Of a stretch of DNA of 64,000 nt, positions 32,376 to 42,100 are shown piece by piece. The DNA comes from Ignavibacteria bacterium. GTDB lineage: Bacteria; Bacteroidota; Ignavibacteria; Kapaibacteriales; Kapaibacteriaceae. Location: contig VGVV01000002.1 of the NCBI GenBank assembly GCA_016873895.1, forward strand, positions 226,188-290,187. Reading direction: 5' to 3'. Position 1 is the first letter of the stretch. Each line of letters begins with the position of its first letter. The position numbers and the translations under genes are program-made. A model generated the notes under the pieces. The model saw nothing but the letters and a program-made list of their open reading frames with translations. It was not told the DNA's origin and made no database searches.

Positions 32376-33185
32376 TTAATGTCGTTGTAATGTTTGTGGA
32401 ACGTAATATTCCACGGGCGATGTACGAACAGTACTTGCTATAAGTTCACAGCCTGTGCAGACGTCTGACAGCGAGGATAGAATGCCCTGTGGGACAAACT
32501 GTTCCATTTCGTAATGGCCAGGATCGATGATCCCGATCGTAGATGTAGCAGCATGAAAATCATGATACTTTACATCAGCAGTGATAAAAACATCCGCACC
32601 CGAATCAACAGCGCGCTGATAAAATGACATACCGCTACCAGCTACGATGGCCACCTTCGTTATCTGAGAGGTAGCTGGATTGGAAAACCGCACCGGGCTT
32701 GAGCAAACAGTGGAAACACGCTCAAGTAGCTCGTGAAACTCCAGGTTGCAATATCCTACGATACCCATACCATATACGCCAAGGGGCGAATCATGGGCTT
32801 CGGCAGGCTGCAGTGGATGTGTTTGGCTTAGTCCTAACTTTTGAGCGAAAATCATGTTCGTACCCTGTGGGAAGGCATCAAACGACGTATGCACACATAC
32901 CACAGAAATTTCGCTACGGACTAAACGTGCGACGAGTCTTGCTACGCGGTCTTGTCCGGCCAGAGCTTTCAGAGGGGAGTAGATCAGCGGGTGGAACGTC
33001 ACAATCGTGTCGCACGAGGCTTTGATGGCTTCGTCGACCACGGCATCAGTTATCTCCATACAGGTAAACACCCGGCTGACCTCGCATGCTGATGATGCAA
33101 TCTGCGTACCGATGGGGTCTCCCTGCATCGCGGCGGCAGGGAGTAGCACAGAATGTACACGATCTTGAAAATCAGCAAGGGTCAT
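32376..33185 (-). CDS. Nif3-like dinuclear metal centre protein (YbgI family)
   Basis: The 269-residue protein shows the NIF3/YbgI fold: VTFHPLIYSPLKAL with a metal-ligand His, CVHTSFDAFPQGTN matching the usual HTNxD element, a mid-protein VAIVAGSGMSFYQRAV, and C-terminal GHYEME carrying the last ligands. The fold makes toroidal hexamers; functions proposed include GTP cyclohydrolase-like and stress roles, none certain. In the HTNxD element Ser replaces Asn, which could be a lineage variant. It leads the unit nif3-zinc ribbon. Confidence 0.9.
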   Translation of the reverse strand: MTLADFQDRVHSVLLPAAAMQGDPIGTQIASSACEVSRVFTCMEITDAVVDEAIKASCDTIVTFHPLIYSPLKALAGQDRVARLVARLVRSEISVVCVHTSFDAFPQGTNMIFAQKLGLSQTHPLQPAEAHDSPLGVYGMGIVGYCNLEFHELLERVSTVCSSPVRFSNPATSQITKVAIVAGSGMSFYQRAVDSGADVFITADVKYHDFHAATSTIGIIDPGHYEMEQFVPQGILSSLSDVCTGCELIASTVRTSPVEYYVPQTLQRH

Positions 33186-33245
33186 TAACGCCTAAACTAG
33201 AGAAAATGAAAGGATTAACAATGTTTTCCACACCGACTTGATGCG

Positions 33246-33253
33246 TAGTTTTG
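33246..33253 (+). promoter_or_regulatory. Consensus -7 box for the beta-barrel gene
   Basis: TAGTTTTG is an exact TAnnTTTG match ending 6 nt before the ATG at 33260. A TTTT (33224-33227) lies 18 nt upstream as a degenerate -33 element. The transcript would be nearly leaderless. Confidence 0.45.
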
Positions 33254-33259
33254 CATCGA

Positions 33260-34027
33260 ATGGAGATTCGCACACATACCCACCGCGTTTTCGGGCTAGC
33301 AGCAGCTAGTATAGTTGCTATCACTATCGCTATGACGGGTAATCTCCTTGCCCAAACAGCCGGAGAGCAAGCACCTGGGGCTGATGGTGTTATCACATTT
33401 ACGCCAGTTGTGCCGCTTATCGGGGAAGATTCTAAGTCGACGCATGCCAGCCAAGGAGCTGGTGCCAACCTGCTTTTTTCTGCGAGTGGTTGGGCTTTGG
33501 GTGGATATTATGTGGCCGACGCCGGAGGCCCCCTGTCGTGGTCTGTTGATGCATTTTTTACCACACGACGAAACAACGATGAGTTTGAGAGCTTTGGGTT
33601 ATTCTTCCCATTCCCCGTGGTTGAGGGCAAGGTTAGTCGGGTTTTCAATCTCCCCGTAAACCTGTCACTGCGGTATCGAGTCTTTGAACAGTCCCTTCAG
33701 GAGACCTTTCGACCGTACATAACAGTTGGAGCAACCGCAGCAGCGGTAATCGTTACGCCATACATGACGTATGATGCCTATGATCTTCCAGAGCGGTTCT
33801 ACGACTTTTTTGAATCATTTGGGTACGCAACAACCTCCATCAAGCTAGGGGGCTTCATAGGCGTGGGCTCGAATTTTGGCAGCCTGGAAAAGGGCAGTAC
33901 GTTTAGTCTCAGCGTGCGGTATTTCGTGATTCCATTCGGAGAGCCGGGTGTTGAAAGTCTTCGCAACCTGCCGATGTCGAACTTCAATGGCCTGTTCATC
34001 AGTTTGTCTATTGGTTCAATGTGGTAG
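33260..34027 (+). CDS. Probable outer-membrane beta-barrel protein of unknown function
   Basis: The protein has about 255 residues and a signal peptide (about 1-32, ending GNLLAQ). The rest alternates polar and aromatic residues in strand-length stretches (WALGGYYVADAGG, LSLRYRVFEQS, FRPYITVGATAAAVIV, FSLSVRYFVIPF) and ends with LFISLSIGSMW, whose terminal Trp fits the aromatic end of outer-membrane barrels. I recognise no specific family. I chose the ATG at 33260 over the in-frame TTG at 33251, since it follows a promoter box. trmO starts 10 nt downstream. Confidence 0.7.
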   Translation: MEIRTHTHRVFGLAAASIVAITIAMTGNLLAQTAGEQAPGADGVITFTPVVPLIGEDSKSTHASQGAGANLLFSASGWALGGYYVADAGGPLSWSVDAFFTTRRNNDEFESFGLFFPFPVVEGKVSRVFNLPVNLSLRYRVFEQSLQETFRPYITVGATAAAVIVTPYMTYDAYDLPERFYDFFESFGYATTSIKLGGFIGVGSNFGSLEKGSTFSLSVRYFVIPFGEPGVESLRNLPMSNFNGLFISLSIGSMW

Positions 34028-34037
34028 TTCGTTCAAC

Positions 34038-34709
34038 GTGATAACTTTCGAGCCTGTCGGCATACTGCACTCACCGTACCAGAGATTTTATGATGCTCCA
34101 CGGCAACCCGGCGTTGATGGGATTGCCGAAGAGTTGCGTGTGGAACTGTATGCGCACAAAAATTATGAGCAAGCTCTTGAAGATCTGAGTGGTTGCACCC
34201 ATATCTGGTTAGTCGTGTATTTCCATCGTGCTGAAGGGTGGAAGCCGAAAGTTCTTCCTCCACGAGGCAGAACTAAACGTGGTGTCTTTGCAACACGATC
34301 GCCTCACAGACCTAATCCCATCGGTATTACAAGTTGCGAGCTTGTGCGCGTTGATGGTCGCAACGTCTATGTTCGAGGAACGGATCTTATGGATCAGACG
34401 CCTGTTTTGGATATTAAACCCTACGTGGCCTATGCTGATGCACACCCCGAGAGTAGGGTGGACTGGATAGATGGGCTCGAAGAAAGCGTGTATGCCATCG
34501 AAGGTGGCAGTAGGCTTGCTAACGAGCTGCCGGCAGATGTCGCGCGCCATGTGATGACCGTTTTGGGCGCAGATCCATTGCCACACCCCTATCGGCGGAT
34601 AGAATGTTTAGATGGCGAAGTCTATGAAATCGCGGTTCGTGAGTACCGAGTTTACTATACCCTTAGGGACACCACGGTTACGATTCTCCGAACCCACGTA
34701 GTTTTGTAA
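34038..34709 (+). CDS. trmO: tRNA (N6-threonylcarbamoyladenosine37-N6)-methyltransferase TrmO
   Basis: The protein has about 223 residues. It matches the TrmO/YaeB family: [19 protein letters not shown] at the N-terminus, [18 protein letters not shown] (the SAM-binding core) and [15 protein letters not shown], then a C-terminal extension. It methylates N6 of t6A37 in tRNA. I placed the start at the GTG (34038), which gives the normal family N-terminus (ITFEPVG); in-frame ATGs further upstream lie inside the beta-barrel gene and would add an unrelated Cys-rich extension. metH follows 4 nt after the stop codon. Confidence 0.92.
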   Translation: MITFEPVGILHSPYQRFYDAPRQPGVDGIAEELRVELYAHKNYEQALEDLSGCTHIWLVVYFHRAEGWKPKVLPPRGRTKRGVFATRSPHRPNPIGITSCELVRVDGRNVYVRGTDLMDQTPVLDIKPYVAYADAHPESRVDWIDGLEESVYAIEGGSRLANELPADVARHVMTVLGADPLPHPYRRIECLDGEVYEIAVREYRVYYTLRDTTVTILRTHVVL

Positions 34710-34713
34710 ATAC

Positions 34714-37700
34714 ATGATAGACATACGCTCACTGCTTACGGGCAGAATACTCATGTTGGACGGTGCTATGGGCACGATGATCCAACGATTACATCTGACT
34801 GAAGAGGACTATCGCGGCAAGCGGTTTGCGGACCACCCCACGTCTCTTCGTGGCAATAATGATCTTTTGGTCCTCACGCAGCCAGATGCAATTCGAGATA
34901 TACACTTAGCCTATCTCAAGGCAGGCGCAGACATTATCGAGACCAACACGTTCTCGAGTACGCCCGTTGGGCAGGCTGAGTATGGTCTTTCAGAACTCGC
35001 CAGAGAGATCAGTAGAGAGGGGGCTCGCATTGCGCGCGAAGCCGCTCACGAGATGATGCGCTTAGATTCGTCGCGGCCACGATTTGTTGCGGGCTCGATA
35101 GGGCCCACGACAAAAATGCTTTCAATGTCGCCGGATGTGAACAACCCCGGCTACAGGGCCATCACGTTCCGAGAAATGAAGCAGTCATTTCGAGAGCAAC
35201 TTCTTGGATTACTCGAGGGTGGGGCAGACCTCATTCTGATAGAGACCATCACAGACACGCTCAATGCCAAAGCGGCAGTTATAGCATACGCTGAAATTTG
35301 TGATGAACTGAGTGTCTCTGTGCCTGTCATGATTAGCGGAACTATTACCGACATGTCTGGTCGGACACTATCGGGGCAAACTCCGGCTGCTTTTTGGACG
35401 TCGATGAGTCATACACGGAATCTCCTATCCGTAGGATTGAACTGCGCATTGGGGTCCAACATGATGCGCCCCTTTATTGAGGAGATTTCACGGGTAGCCT
35501 CTGCATATGTGTCGTTATACCCCAATGCTGGACTACCCAATGCAATGGGCGGATATGATGAGAGCGCAGCCTACATGGCACAGCAAGCTCGAGAGTATGC
35601 CGAGGCTGGTTTTGTAAACATTCTTGGTGGATGTTGCGGCACCACGCCGGATCACATTGCCGCTATTGCAGATGCCATAGCAGATATTCGGCCGCGAAGG
35701 GTGCCGGCTGTAAGTCCGTATTTACGTTTAAGCGGACTCGAGATGCTCGAGGTTCGACCGGAGACAAACTTTGTGAATGTTGGCGAACGTACAAACGTTA
35801 CCGGCTCTCGTGCCTTTGCCAAACTGATTCAACAGGGTAACTACGAAAAAGCCCTTGATGTTGCCCAGCAACAGGTGGAAAATGGGGCTCAGATCATTGA
35901 TATCAACATGGACGAGGGGTTGCTCGACTCCGAAGCTGTCATGTGCGAGTTTCTCAACCTGATAGCGGCAGAGCCCGAGATATCGCGCGTTCCAATCATG
36001 ATAGACTCTTCGAAATGGTCTGTACTGGAGGCTGGACTGCAGTGCATACAGGGCAAGGGAATCGTGAATTCGATTTCGTTGAAAGATGGGGAAGAGGAGT
36101 TCATCAAGCGCGCAACCGCCTGCAGAGATTTCGGTGCCTCAGTAATTGTGATGGCCTTCGACGAACAAGGGCAAGCAGATACGCTCGAGCGTCGGATTGA
36201 AATCTGCAGACGTGCCTATGATATACTGGTGCAAACCGTGCGATTCCCGGCTGCCGACATCATATTTGACCCCAACATCCTTACTGTGGCAACAGGAATT
36301 GAAGAGCACAATGGCTATGCGCTAGACTTTATCAATGCAACAGCGTGGATTAAGAATAATTTGCCACATGCACGAGTTAGTGGTGGTGTAAGCAATATCT
36401 CGTTTTCATTTCGAGGTAATGAACCTGTTCGACGTGCCATGCATACAGCATTCTTGTACCATGCCATCAAGGCTGGCATGGATATGGGGATTATTAACGC
36501 CGGTCAGATTGATGTCTATGACGAGATAGCACCTGAGCTCTTAGAACATGTCGAGGATGTTTTGCTCAATCGTCGCAATGATGCCACAGACAGGCTTCTA
36601 TTGCTGGCAGAGAACTATAGAGGGCAAGAAGCATCGGCCGATCAGATTGAAGAATGGCGTAACGCAGATGTTACATCACGTCTGCAACATGCACTGATTA
36701 AAGGCGTTACGGAGTATATCGACGCAGATGTAGAAGAAGCACGACAGCAGTATCCTTCGCCCCTTTCAATCATTGAGGGGCCTTTGATGTCTGGTATGAA
36801 CATCGTAGGTGACTTGTTTGGTGCTGGAAAGATGTTCCTGCCACAAGTTGTAAAGAGCGCACGTGTAATGAAGAAGGCTGTTGCCGCTCTCACACCGTAC
36901 ATGGAAGAGGAGAAGAGAAAGAGGGGCTCGGTAGCTACTGATGCAGGTGTTGTGCTTATGGCAACGGTGAAGGGGGATGTTCACGATATCGGAAAGAACA
37001 TTGTTGGCGTCGTGTTGGGATGCAACAACTACAGGGTAATTGACCTTGGTGTGATGGTGCCAGCTGAGAAGATCATTGATACAGTGATCGCAGAAAACGT
37101 AGATGTAATCGGGTTATCGGGCCTGATTACACCATCACTTGATGAAATGGTGCATGTGGCAAAGGAACTTGAGCGCAGAGGTGTTGCCAAGCCCCTTCTG
37201 ATAGGCGGTGCTACAACGTCGCGCATTCATACTGCTGTGAAGATCTCATCAACCGTTAAATTCCCAGTTATCCATGTCCTGGATGCTTCGAAGGCTGTTC
37301 CTGTTGTGGGTTCACTGCTCCATAGTGAAGGTGCAGAACGATACCTTGAGGAGATTCGTAACGAGTACGAAACTGTTCGCAGGGACTATGCAAATCGCTC
37401 GGCAGCAAAGACATTCCGAAAGCTCGAAGAAGCGCGGTCCAATGCCCTTCAACTAAGCGGCTCCCATGTGAGGATGCCACGCTCAACTGGTGTGCATGTA
37501 ACAAGGGATATTCCGCTCGAGATTCTTCGAGAATACATAGACTGGACACCATTCTTCCTATCCTGGGAAATGCGTGGTCGATACCCTGCTATTCTTGCAG
37601 ACCCCGATCTGGGAGTAGAGGCATCAAAGCTTTTCTCCGAGGCAAATGCGCTGCTGGATAAGATCATACGTGATCGCTCGATTCGCACGCATGCCGTGTG

Positions 37701-38376
37701 CGGAATGTTTCCAGCCGTGCGTGTTGGAGACGATGTACAACTCGCAAATGGCACAATGCTCAACTTCCTGCGCCAGCAAACCGCGAAGGCACCTGGGCTG
37801 CCAAATCTGTCGCTTGCAGACTTTATTGCCCCTGCTGAACAGCTGGCAAGTGACGAGACGGATTACATAGGTGCATTCGTTGTGAGTGCAGGCGACGGTG
37901 TTGACGAGCTATGTGCAGAGTTTGAATCGGCCAATGATGATTATTCCTCGATCATGGTAAAAGCCATTGCAGACAGGCTTGCTGAGGCATGCGCCGAATG
38001 GCTACATGAGCGCGTTCGCAGAGATGTATGGGGCTACGCCGAAGACGAAGCTTTAACAAACGAGCAGCGGATTGCAGAACAATACCAGGGGATTCGTCCG
38101 GCCCCAGGGTATGCCGCATGCCCTGACCATACAGAGAAGATAAAGTTGTTTAACATCCTGAATGCAGAGCAAAACATTGGTGTATCGCTGACGGAGTCCA
38201 TGGCAATGACACCTGCCTCAAGCGTTAGCGGCTGGTACTTCGCACGTCCGCAGTCTACCTATTTCGCCATCACATCCATACAGGAAGATCAGCTCCTTGA
38301 TTACATGAAGCGTAAAGCATGGACAATGCAAGAAGCGCAGCGCTGGCTTGCACCATTGCTGATGGCGGAGAGCTAG
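34714..38376 (+). CDS. metH: Cobalamin-dependent methionine synthase
   Basis: The 1220-residue protein has all four MetH modules. The homocysteine domain (about 1-325) has zinc-ligand cysteines in GLNCALGS and [10 protein letters not shown]. The methyltetrahydrofolate domain (about 350-620) starts [16 protein letters not shown]. The cobalamin-binding domain (about 650-890) has the [10 protein letters not shown] motif whose His ligates cobalt. The reactivation domain (about 900-1220) has [15 protein letters not shown]. It transfers the methyl group from 5-methyl-THF to homocysteine. No B12 riboswitch precedes it; it is only 4 nt after trmO. purN starts directly after its stop codon. Confidence 0.98.
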   Translation: MIDIRSLLTGRILMLDGAMGTMIQRLHLTEEDYRGKRFADHPTSLRGNNDLLVLTQPDAIRDIHLAYLKAGADIIETNTFSSTPVGQAEYGLSELAREISREGARIAREAAHEMMRLDSSRPRFVAGSIGPTTKMLSMSPDVNNPGYRAITFREMKQSFREQLLGLLEGGADLILIETITDTLNAKAAVIAYAEICDELSVSVPVMISGTITDMSGRTLSGQTPAAFWTSMSHTRNLLSVGLNCALGSNMMRPFIEEISRVASAYVSLYPNAGLPNAMGGYDESAAYMAQQAREYAEAGFVNILGGCCGTTPDHIAAIADAIADIRPRRVPAVSPYLRLSGLEMLEVRPETNFVNVGERTNVTGSRAFAKLIQQGNYEKALDVAQQQVENGAQIIDINMDEGLLDSEAVMCEFLNLIAAEPEISRVPIMIDSSKWSVLEAGLQCIQGKGIVNSISLKDGEEEFIKRATACRDFGASVIVMAFDEQGQADTLERRIEICRRAYDILVQTVRFPAADIIFDPNILTVATGIEEHNGYALDFINATAWIKNNLPHARVSGGVSNISFSFRGNEPVRRAMHTAFLYHAIKAGMDMGIINAGQIDVYDEIAPELLEHVEDVLLNRRNDATDRLLLLAENYRGQEASADQIEEWRNADVTSRLQHALIKGVTEYIDADVEEARQQYPSPLSIIEGPLMSGMNIVGDLFGAGKMFLPQVVKSARVMKKAVAALTPYMEEEKRKRGSVATDAGVVLMATVKGDVHDIGKNIVGVVLGCNNYRVIDLGVMVPAEKIIDTVIAENVDVIGLSGLITPSLDEMVHVAKELERRGVAKPLLIGGATTSRIHTAVKISSTVKFPVIHVLDASKAVPVVGSLLHSEGAERYLEEIRNEYETVRRDYANRSAAKTFRKLEEARSNALQLSGSHVRMPRSTGVHVTRDIPLEILREYIDWTPFFLSWEMRGRYPAILADPDLGVEASKLFSEANALLDKIIRDRSIRTHAVCGMFPAVRVGDDVQLANGTMLNFLRQQTAKAPGLPNLSLADFIAPAEQLASDETDYIGAFVVSAGDGVDELCAEFESANDDYSSIMVKAIADRLAEACAEWLHERVRRDVWGYAEDEALTNEQRIAEQYQGIRPAPGYAACPDHTEKIKLFNILNAEQNIGVSLTESMAMTPASSVSGWYFARPQSTYFAITSIQEDQLLDYMKRKAWTMQEAQRWLAPLLMAES

Positions 38377-38955
38377 ATGGTTCAGCGCAAGAACGTGGCA
38401 GTAATCGGGTCGGGTGCTGGCAGTAATGCTGAAGCAATTTGTACATATGCGCTTAATGCAGATTGCGCGTACGCCGTTGCATTGATTGTATCAACCAGCC
38501 CTGGTGCTGGAATGTACACGGTTGCGGCCGCACATTCTATCCCCTTGCGTGTGCTTGATCCTGAGAAGGATATCGCCGGACAGATTTCGGACCTCATGAT
38601 TGAGTATGGGATTGAGTTGTTAGCCCTTGCCGGATTTATGAAGCTCTTGCCAACCCAAATCATTGAACAATTGGGTGGAAGGGTTCTTAATATTCATCCA
38701 GCACTTCTGCCGAGTTTCGGTGGGAAAGGCATGTATGGCATACATGTTCACAAAGCTGTCATTGCTGCTAAGGCCTTGAAAACAGGGGCAACTGTGCACC
38801 TTGTTACCGAACAGTATGACGAAGGCCGCATCATCGCCCAGGACTACGTAGATGTGCCAACCAATTGTACAGCACAAGAGCTACAAATTCTTGTAAAGAA
38901 CGTAGAACACAGGATTTACCCACAGACTATCTCCGCATTTCTACGCAATACGTAA
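38377..38955 (+). CDS. purN: Phosphoribosylglycinamide formyltransferase
   Basis: The 192-residue protein has the PurN active-site string NIHPALLPSFGGKGMYG with catalytic Asn-His and the later EQYDEGRIIAQ Asp segment. The N-terminal VIGSGAGSNAEAI phosphate loop is also clear. It formylates glycinamide ribotide using 10-formyl-THF in purine synthesis. Its ATG abuts the metH stop codon with no gap, so it is translated from the metH mRNA. The pairing places two folate-dependent one-carbon steps together. purM is at 49.8 kb. Confidence 0.95.
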   Translation: MVQRKNVAVIGSGAGSNAEAICTYALNADCAYAVALIVSTSPGAGMYTVAAAHSIPLRVLDPEKDIAGQISDLMIEYGIELLALAGFMKLLPTQIIEQLGGRVLNIHPALLPSFGGKGMYGIHVHKAVIAAKALKTGATVHLVTEQYDEGRIIAQDYVDVPTNCTAQELQILVKNVEHRIYPQTISAFLRNT

Positions 38956-39082
38956 CTTTTGGGGTTCATACCCGTTGATAAGGGACTGTGGATAGTTTCA
39001 AGGGCAAAATCACGTATGTGAAGAGATTTTGTTTGACAATTTCAAATGGATTCACAATTTTAAGGGATGTACCTCCGGGAAA

Positions 39083-39096
39083 GGTGTGTATACACC
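39083..39096 (+). repeat. Small inverted repeat upstream of the 1573-residue surface protein
   Basis: GGTGT and ACACC flank GTAT about 65 nt before the ATG at 39162. It lies in a 206-nt AT-rich spacer that also holds a TTGACA-like hexamer at about 39035 and a GAGG ribosome-binding site 5 nt before the ATG. It may be an operator or a leader hairpin; nothing else is visible in the spacer. Confidence 0.3.
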
Positions 39097-39161
39097 CGAA
39101 TAACAACGAAAATGATGGTTTTAAATAGTACATACTTGTTCACTGTTTCAATGAGGTTTGC

Positions 39162-42100
39162 ATGAGCCGCAGATTGCTACTTCTTGTACTCATGACGGGG
39201 TTGATGGGCGCATCGCTCGCAACGGCCGGAGACGGGAAAGATGGCGAAGATGTGTTGCGTAAGAGTGGACCGCGTACGCCGGTAGCGTCGTACCCGCTTC
39301 CATTCACAATCACTGGTGCCAACGCGCGCACGAACCCAGCTATCTCGACTGGATATTACTTCGTCGATTCTGACGATGAAGCGCCAGATTTCTGGCGTCC
39401 TGATCCATCGCAGTTCGTCGATACACTTACAGAGCCCGGAACATGGCGCCGCATTGTGTCGGGCCCACGTCAGCTTCCGAACTCGTACTGGACGGATCCA
39501 ACACAGAACCTTTACGGTGGTTGGGCTTTCTTCCGTAATCTGGCGACTCCAGCCGACTCAACGAACGATGCGTTCGCTGGTCCAATTTCGATAGGCTTCC
39601 CGTTCTATTTCAACGGGGTTCGTCAAGATTCGTTCTACGTTTCGACGAATGGTATCATTGGCCTTTCGAACCGTCGTTATTTCTACGAGTATGATCAGTA
39701 CGGATATCCTACTGTACGTGCACGTCTGGAAGTAACACCTGGTAACTTCTCTGCCTATGATCCATCATCTGACGACACACGCAGTCGTACTGGTGACGGT
39801 ATGACAGACGGTACGGCCGACAACCACGGTTTCTTAAACGTTGCTTGTGGTGGTAGCACTACGACTGCGACAGGTGGACTTCGCAGTGGTGCCAACCGTC
39901 CACTGGACCAAGGTTCAATCTCAGGTATATGGGGATCAACACAACCACAGCTGATCGCAGCTGCATGGGATGATCTCCAAGTGTCTGTGTACAACACAGC
40001 AGATAACGCCGTTGATGACTTCTCGCGCGTGTATTACAAGCGCTCGCCATCAAACGACAAGCTTGTTATTTATTACGTTAACCTCACACCTATTGGTGCT
40101 AAGACAGCGACAGTTGGCGGTGTTACGCATAACGTTACGTTCAGTGCGAATAACCGTCCGAGCAGTGGTGGTGAACACTATCGCTTCTCGATGCAGGTTA
40201 CACTTAATCGCGCAGACAGCTCAGTTACAGTCCAGTACGAGCGTTTCTCTGGTATCGCACCTCGCAGCGCGCTGTCTCCACATCCTGCAACGGTTTGGAT
40301 GCGTTGTAACTCAACAGTTGGTGTAACTGGTCCAGCTCGCCGTTTGAACTGGTCGGGTTTCCCAACATCAACACTGCCAGCAAATACGATGCTTGATTAC
40401 AATACTCTGAAGTACACACAGTGCACGGAGTATTTGCACAACGTAGATGTGGGTGGTGGTTCGGTTCGCGCTGTGAGCTCACGTAACGACGATAACACGG
40501 TTCCTAAGGACTTCTTGGCTATCAAGTTCAAGCAGTACAAGAACATCATGCGCGTTATCAACGTATCGTATCGTGTTCGTGCCCTCAACAACAACGCAAA
40601 TCTTGCATTCTCAGTTGTTGTTCCTACGGCATCAGCAAACAACTACGAGCTTCTCGCCGGTGAAGAGCGCCTCGGTGCTATCCAGCCAGTAGCTATCGTA
40701 CAAAGTCTCACGAATGATATCCAAGGTCCTCAGGGCGTAAACTACACGCGCCAGGGTGTGAACTTCAAGGTCCGTTTCCTCATTCGCAACGAGGCAACAG
40801 GAAAGATCGTTTACAACACGTCGAAGTCTGTAACCGATGCCTCCCTTCGTGATACAACACTGTCAGGTATCTACCGTTGCGACATTAATGGTAACAACCA
40901 GGCATATCAAGCTCCGGGTACATTCGTACTTCCTTACGAATTCATTAAGGTTGTGTTCCCTCCATTCGAGCCTAACCCGTTCATTGATGACCAGATCGGT
41001 CGTCTCCTCACAACGGTTATTGCCGAACCAAAAGACTCATTGAATCAACTACTTGGTGATCAGTGGCCATTTGATGATACTACAAGCATCCGCATCTTCT
41101 CGATGCGCCGTTTGTCATCATTCAGCGACGACGTTACAGAGTATCACTTGGTCGGTGGTGCTGCGATGCCTTCTGTTCTGAAGTGGGTGAATATCGAAAC
41201 TGACGTTGTTGACGGTGATGAAGTAACAAACAACCCACCACCACCGCGTGGTGAGTATGCTGCAAAGAACTCTGATATCTATCGTCTTAAGTCACCAGTT
41301 ATCCGCCTGAATCGTGTAAATCTCGGTAACGTTGACATCCCACCAGTAGGACAGTATGGTGGTGACGAACTTCGTTCATTCCCGATTAACCTTACACGTA
41401 AGCGCCGTGCTGTTCTTTCGATTTCATATCAGCGCACTGGTAAGCTTACAACACTTAGCCGCGGATTCTCAGATAATCGTCTGATTGGACCAGAGCACCG
41501 TGTTAACATGCTTGCTGTTAATGGCTTTACACCAGGCTATCGCAATCCAGATGAAGTTTGGGTTGAGTTTGCACGCCCTAGTACTGACCAGTTGAATGGT
41601 ATCACAAACATTCAGAACTGGGTACTTGATGTTCAGGCTCGTGGAACGACCTACCTCCAGCCACTCCGCGCATGGGGTGGTGGTGGTTATGCTCGTGGCT
41701 ACGATCTTGCCGACTATAACCTTCAGCTTACAGCTTCACCTAACCCACCACTTGGTGGTTTCCGTGAAGACCTATACGACGACGGTAAGGACAACGAATA
41801 CTACAAGGTTACAATCCCGATCCCTGACACAGTTATCAACTGGGTCAACGAAGGTGCTCGTAACTTCCGCTTCCGTCTCCGTGCACGCTGCTTGAACAAC
41901 TCAACGCCGCCACTTCCTGCTGATGACGAAGATAACTTCTACGTTGATAACGTGAAGATCCTCTTCCCAGACGAAGTAACCGACGTTGAATTCTCAAACA
42001 TCCAGTTGATTTGGCCATACACAATGGCACCTGCATCTCAGGCCACACGTGTACCTGTTCGTGTTAAGATTGCTAACAACACAAACATCGCCGCACCTGC

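Noticed and set aside
34600..34713. A cobalamin riboswitch upstream of metH
   Set aside because: Only 4 nt separate trmO from metH, and no B12-box-like string is seen in the trmO 3' end.
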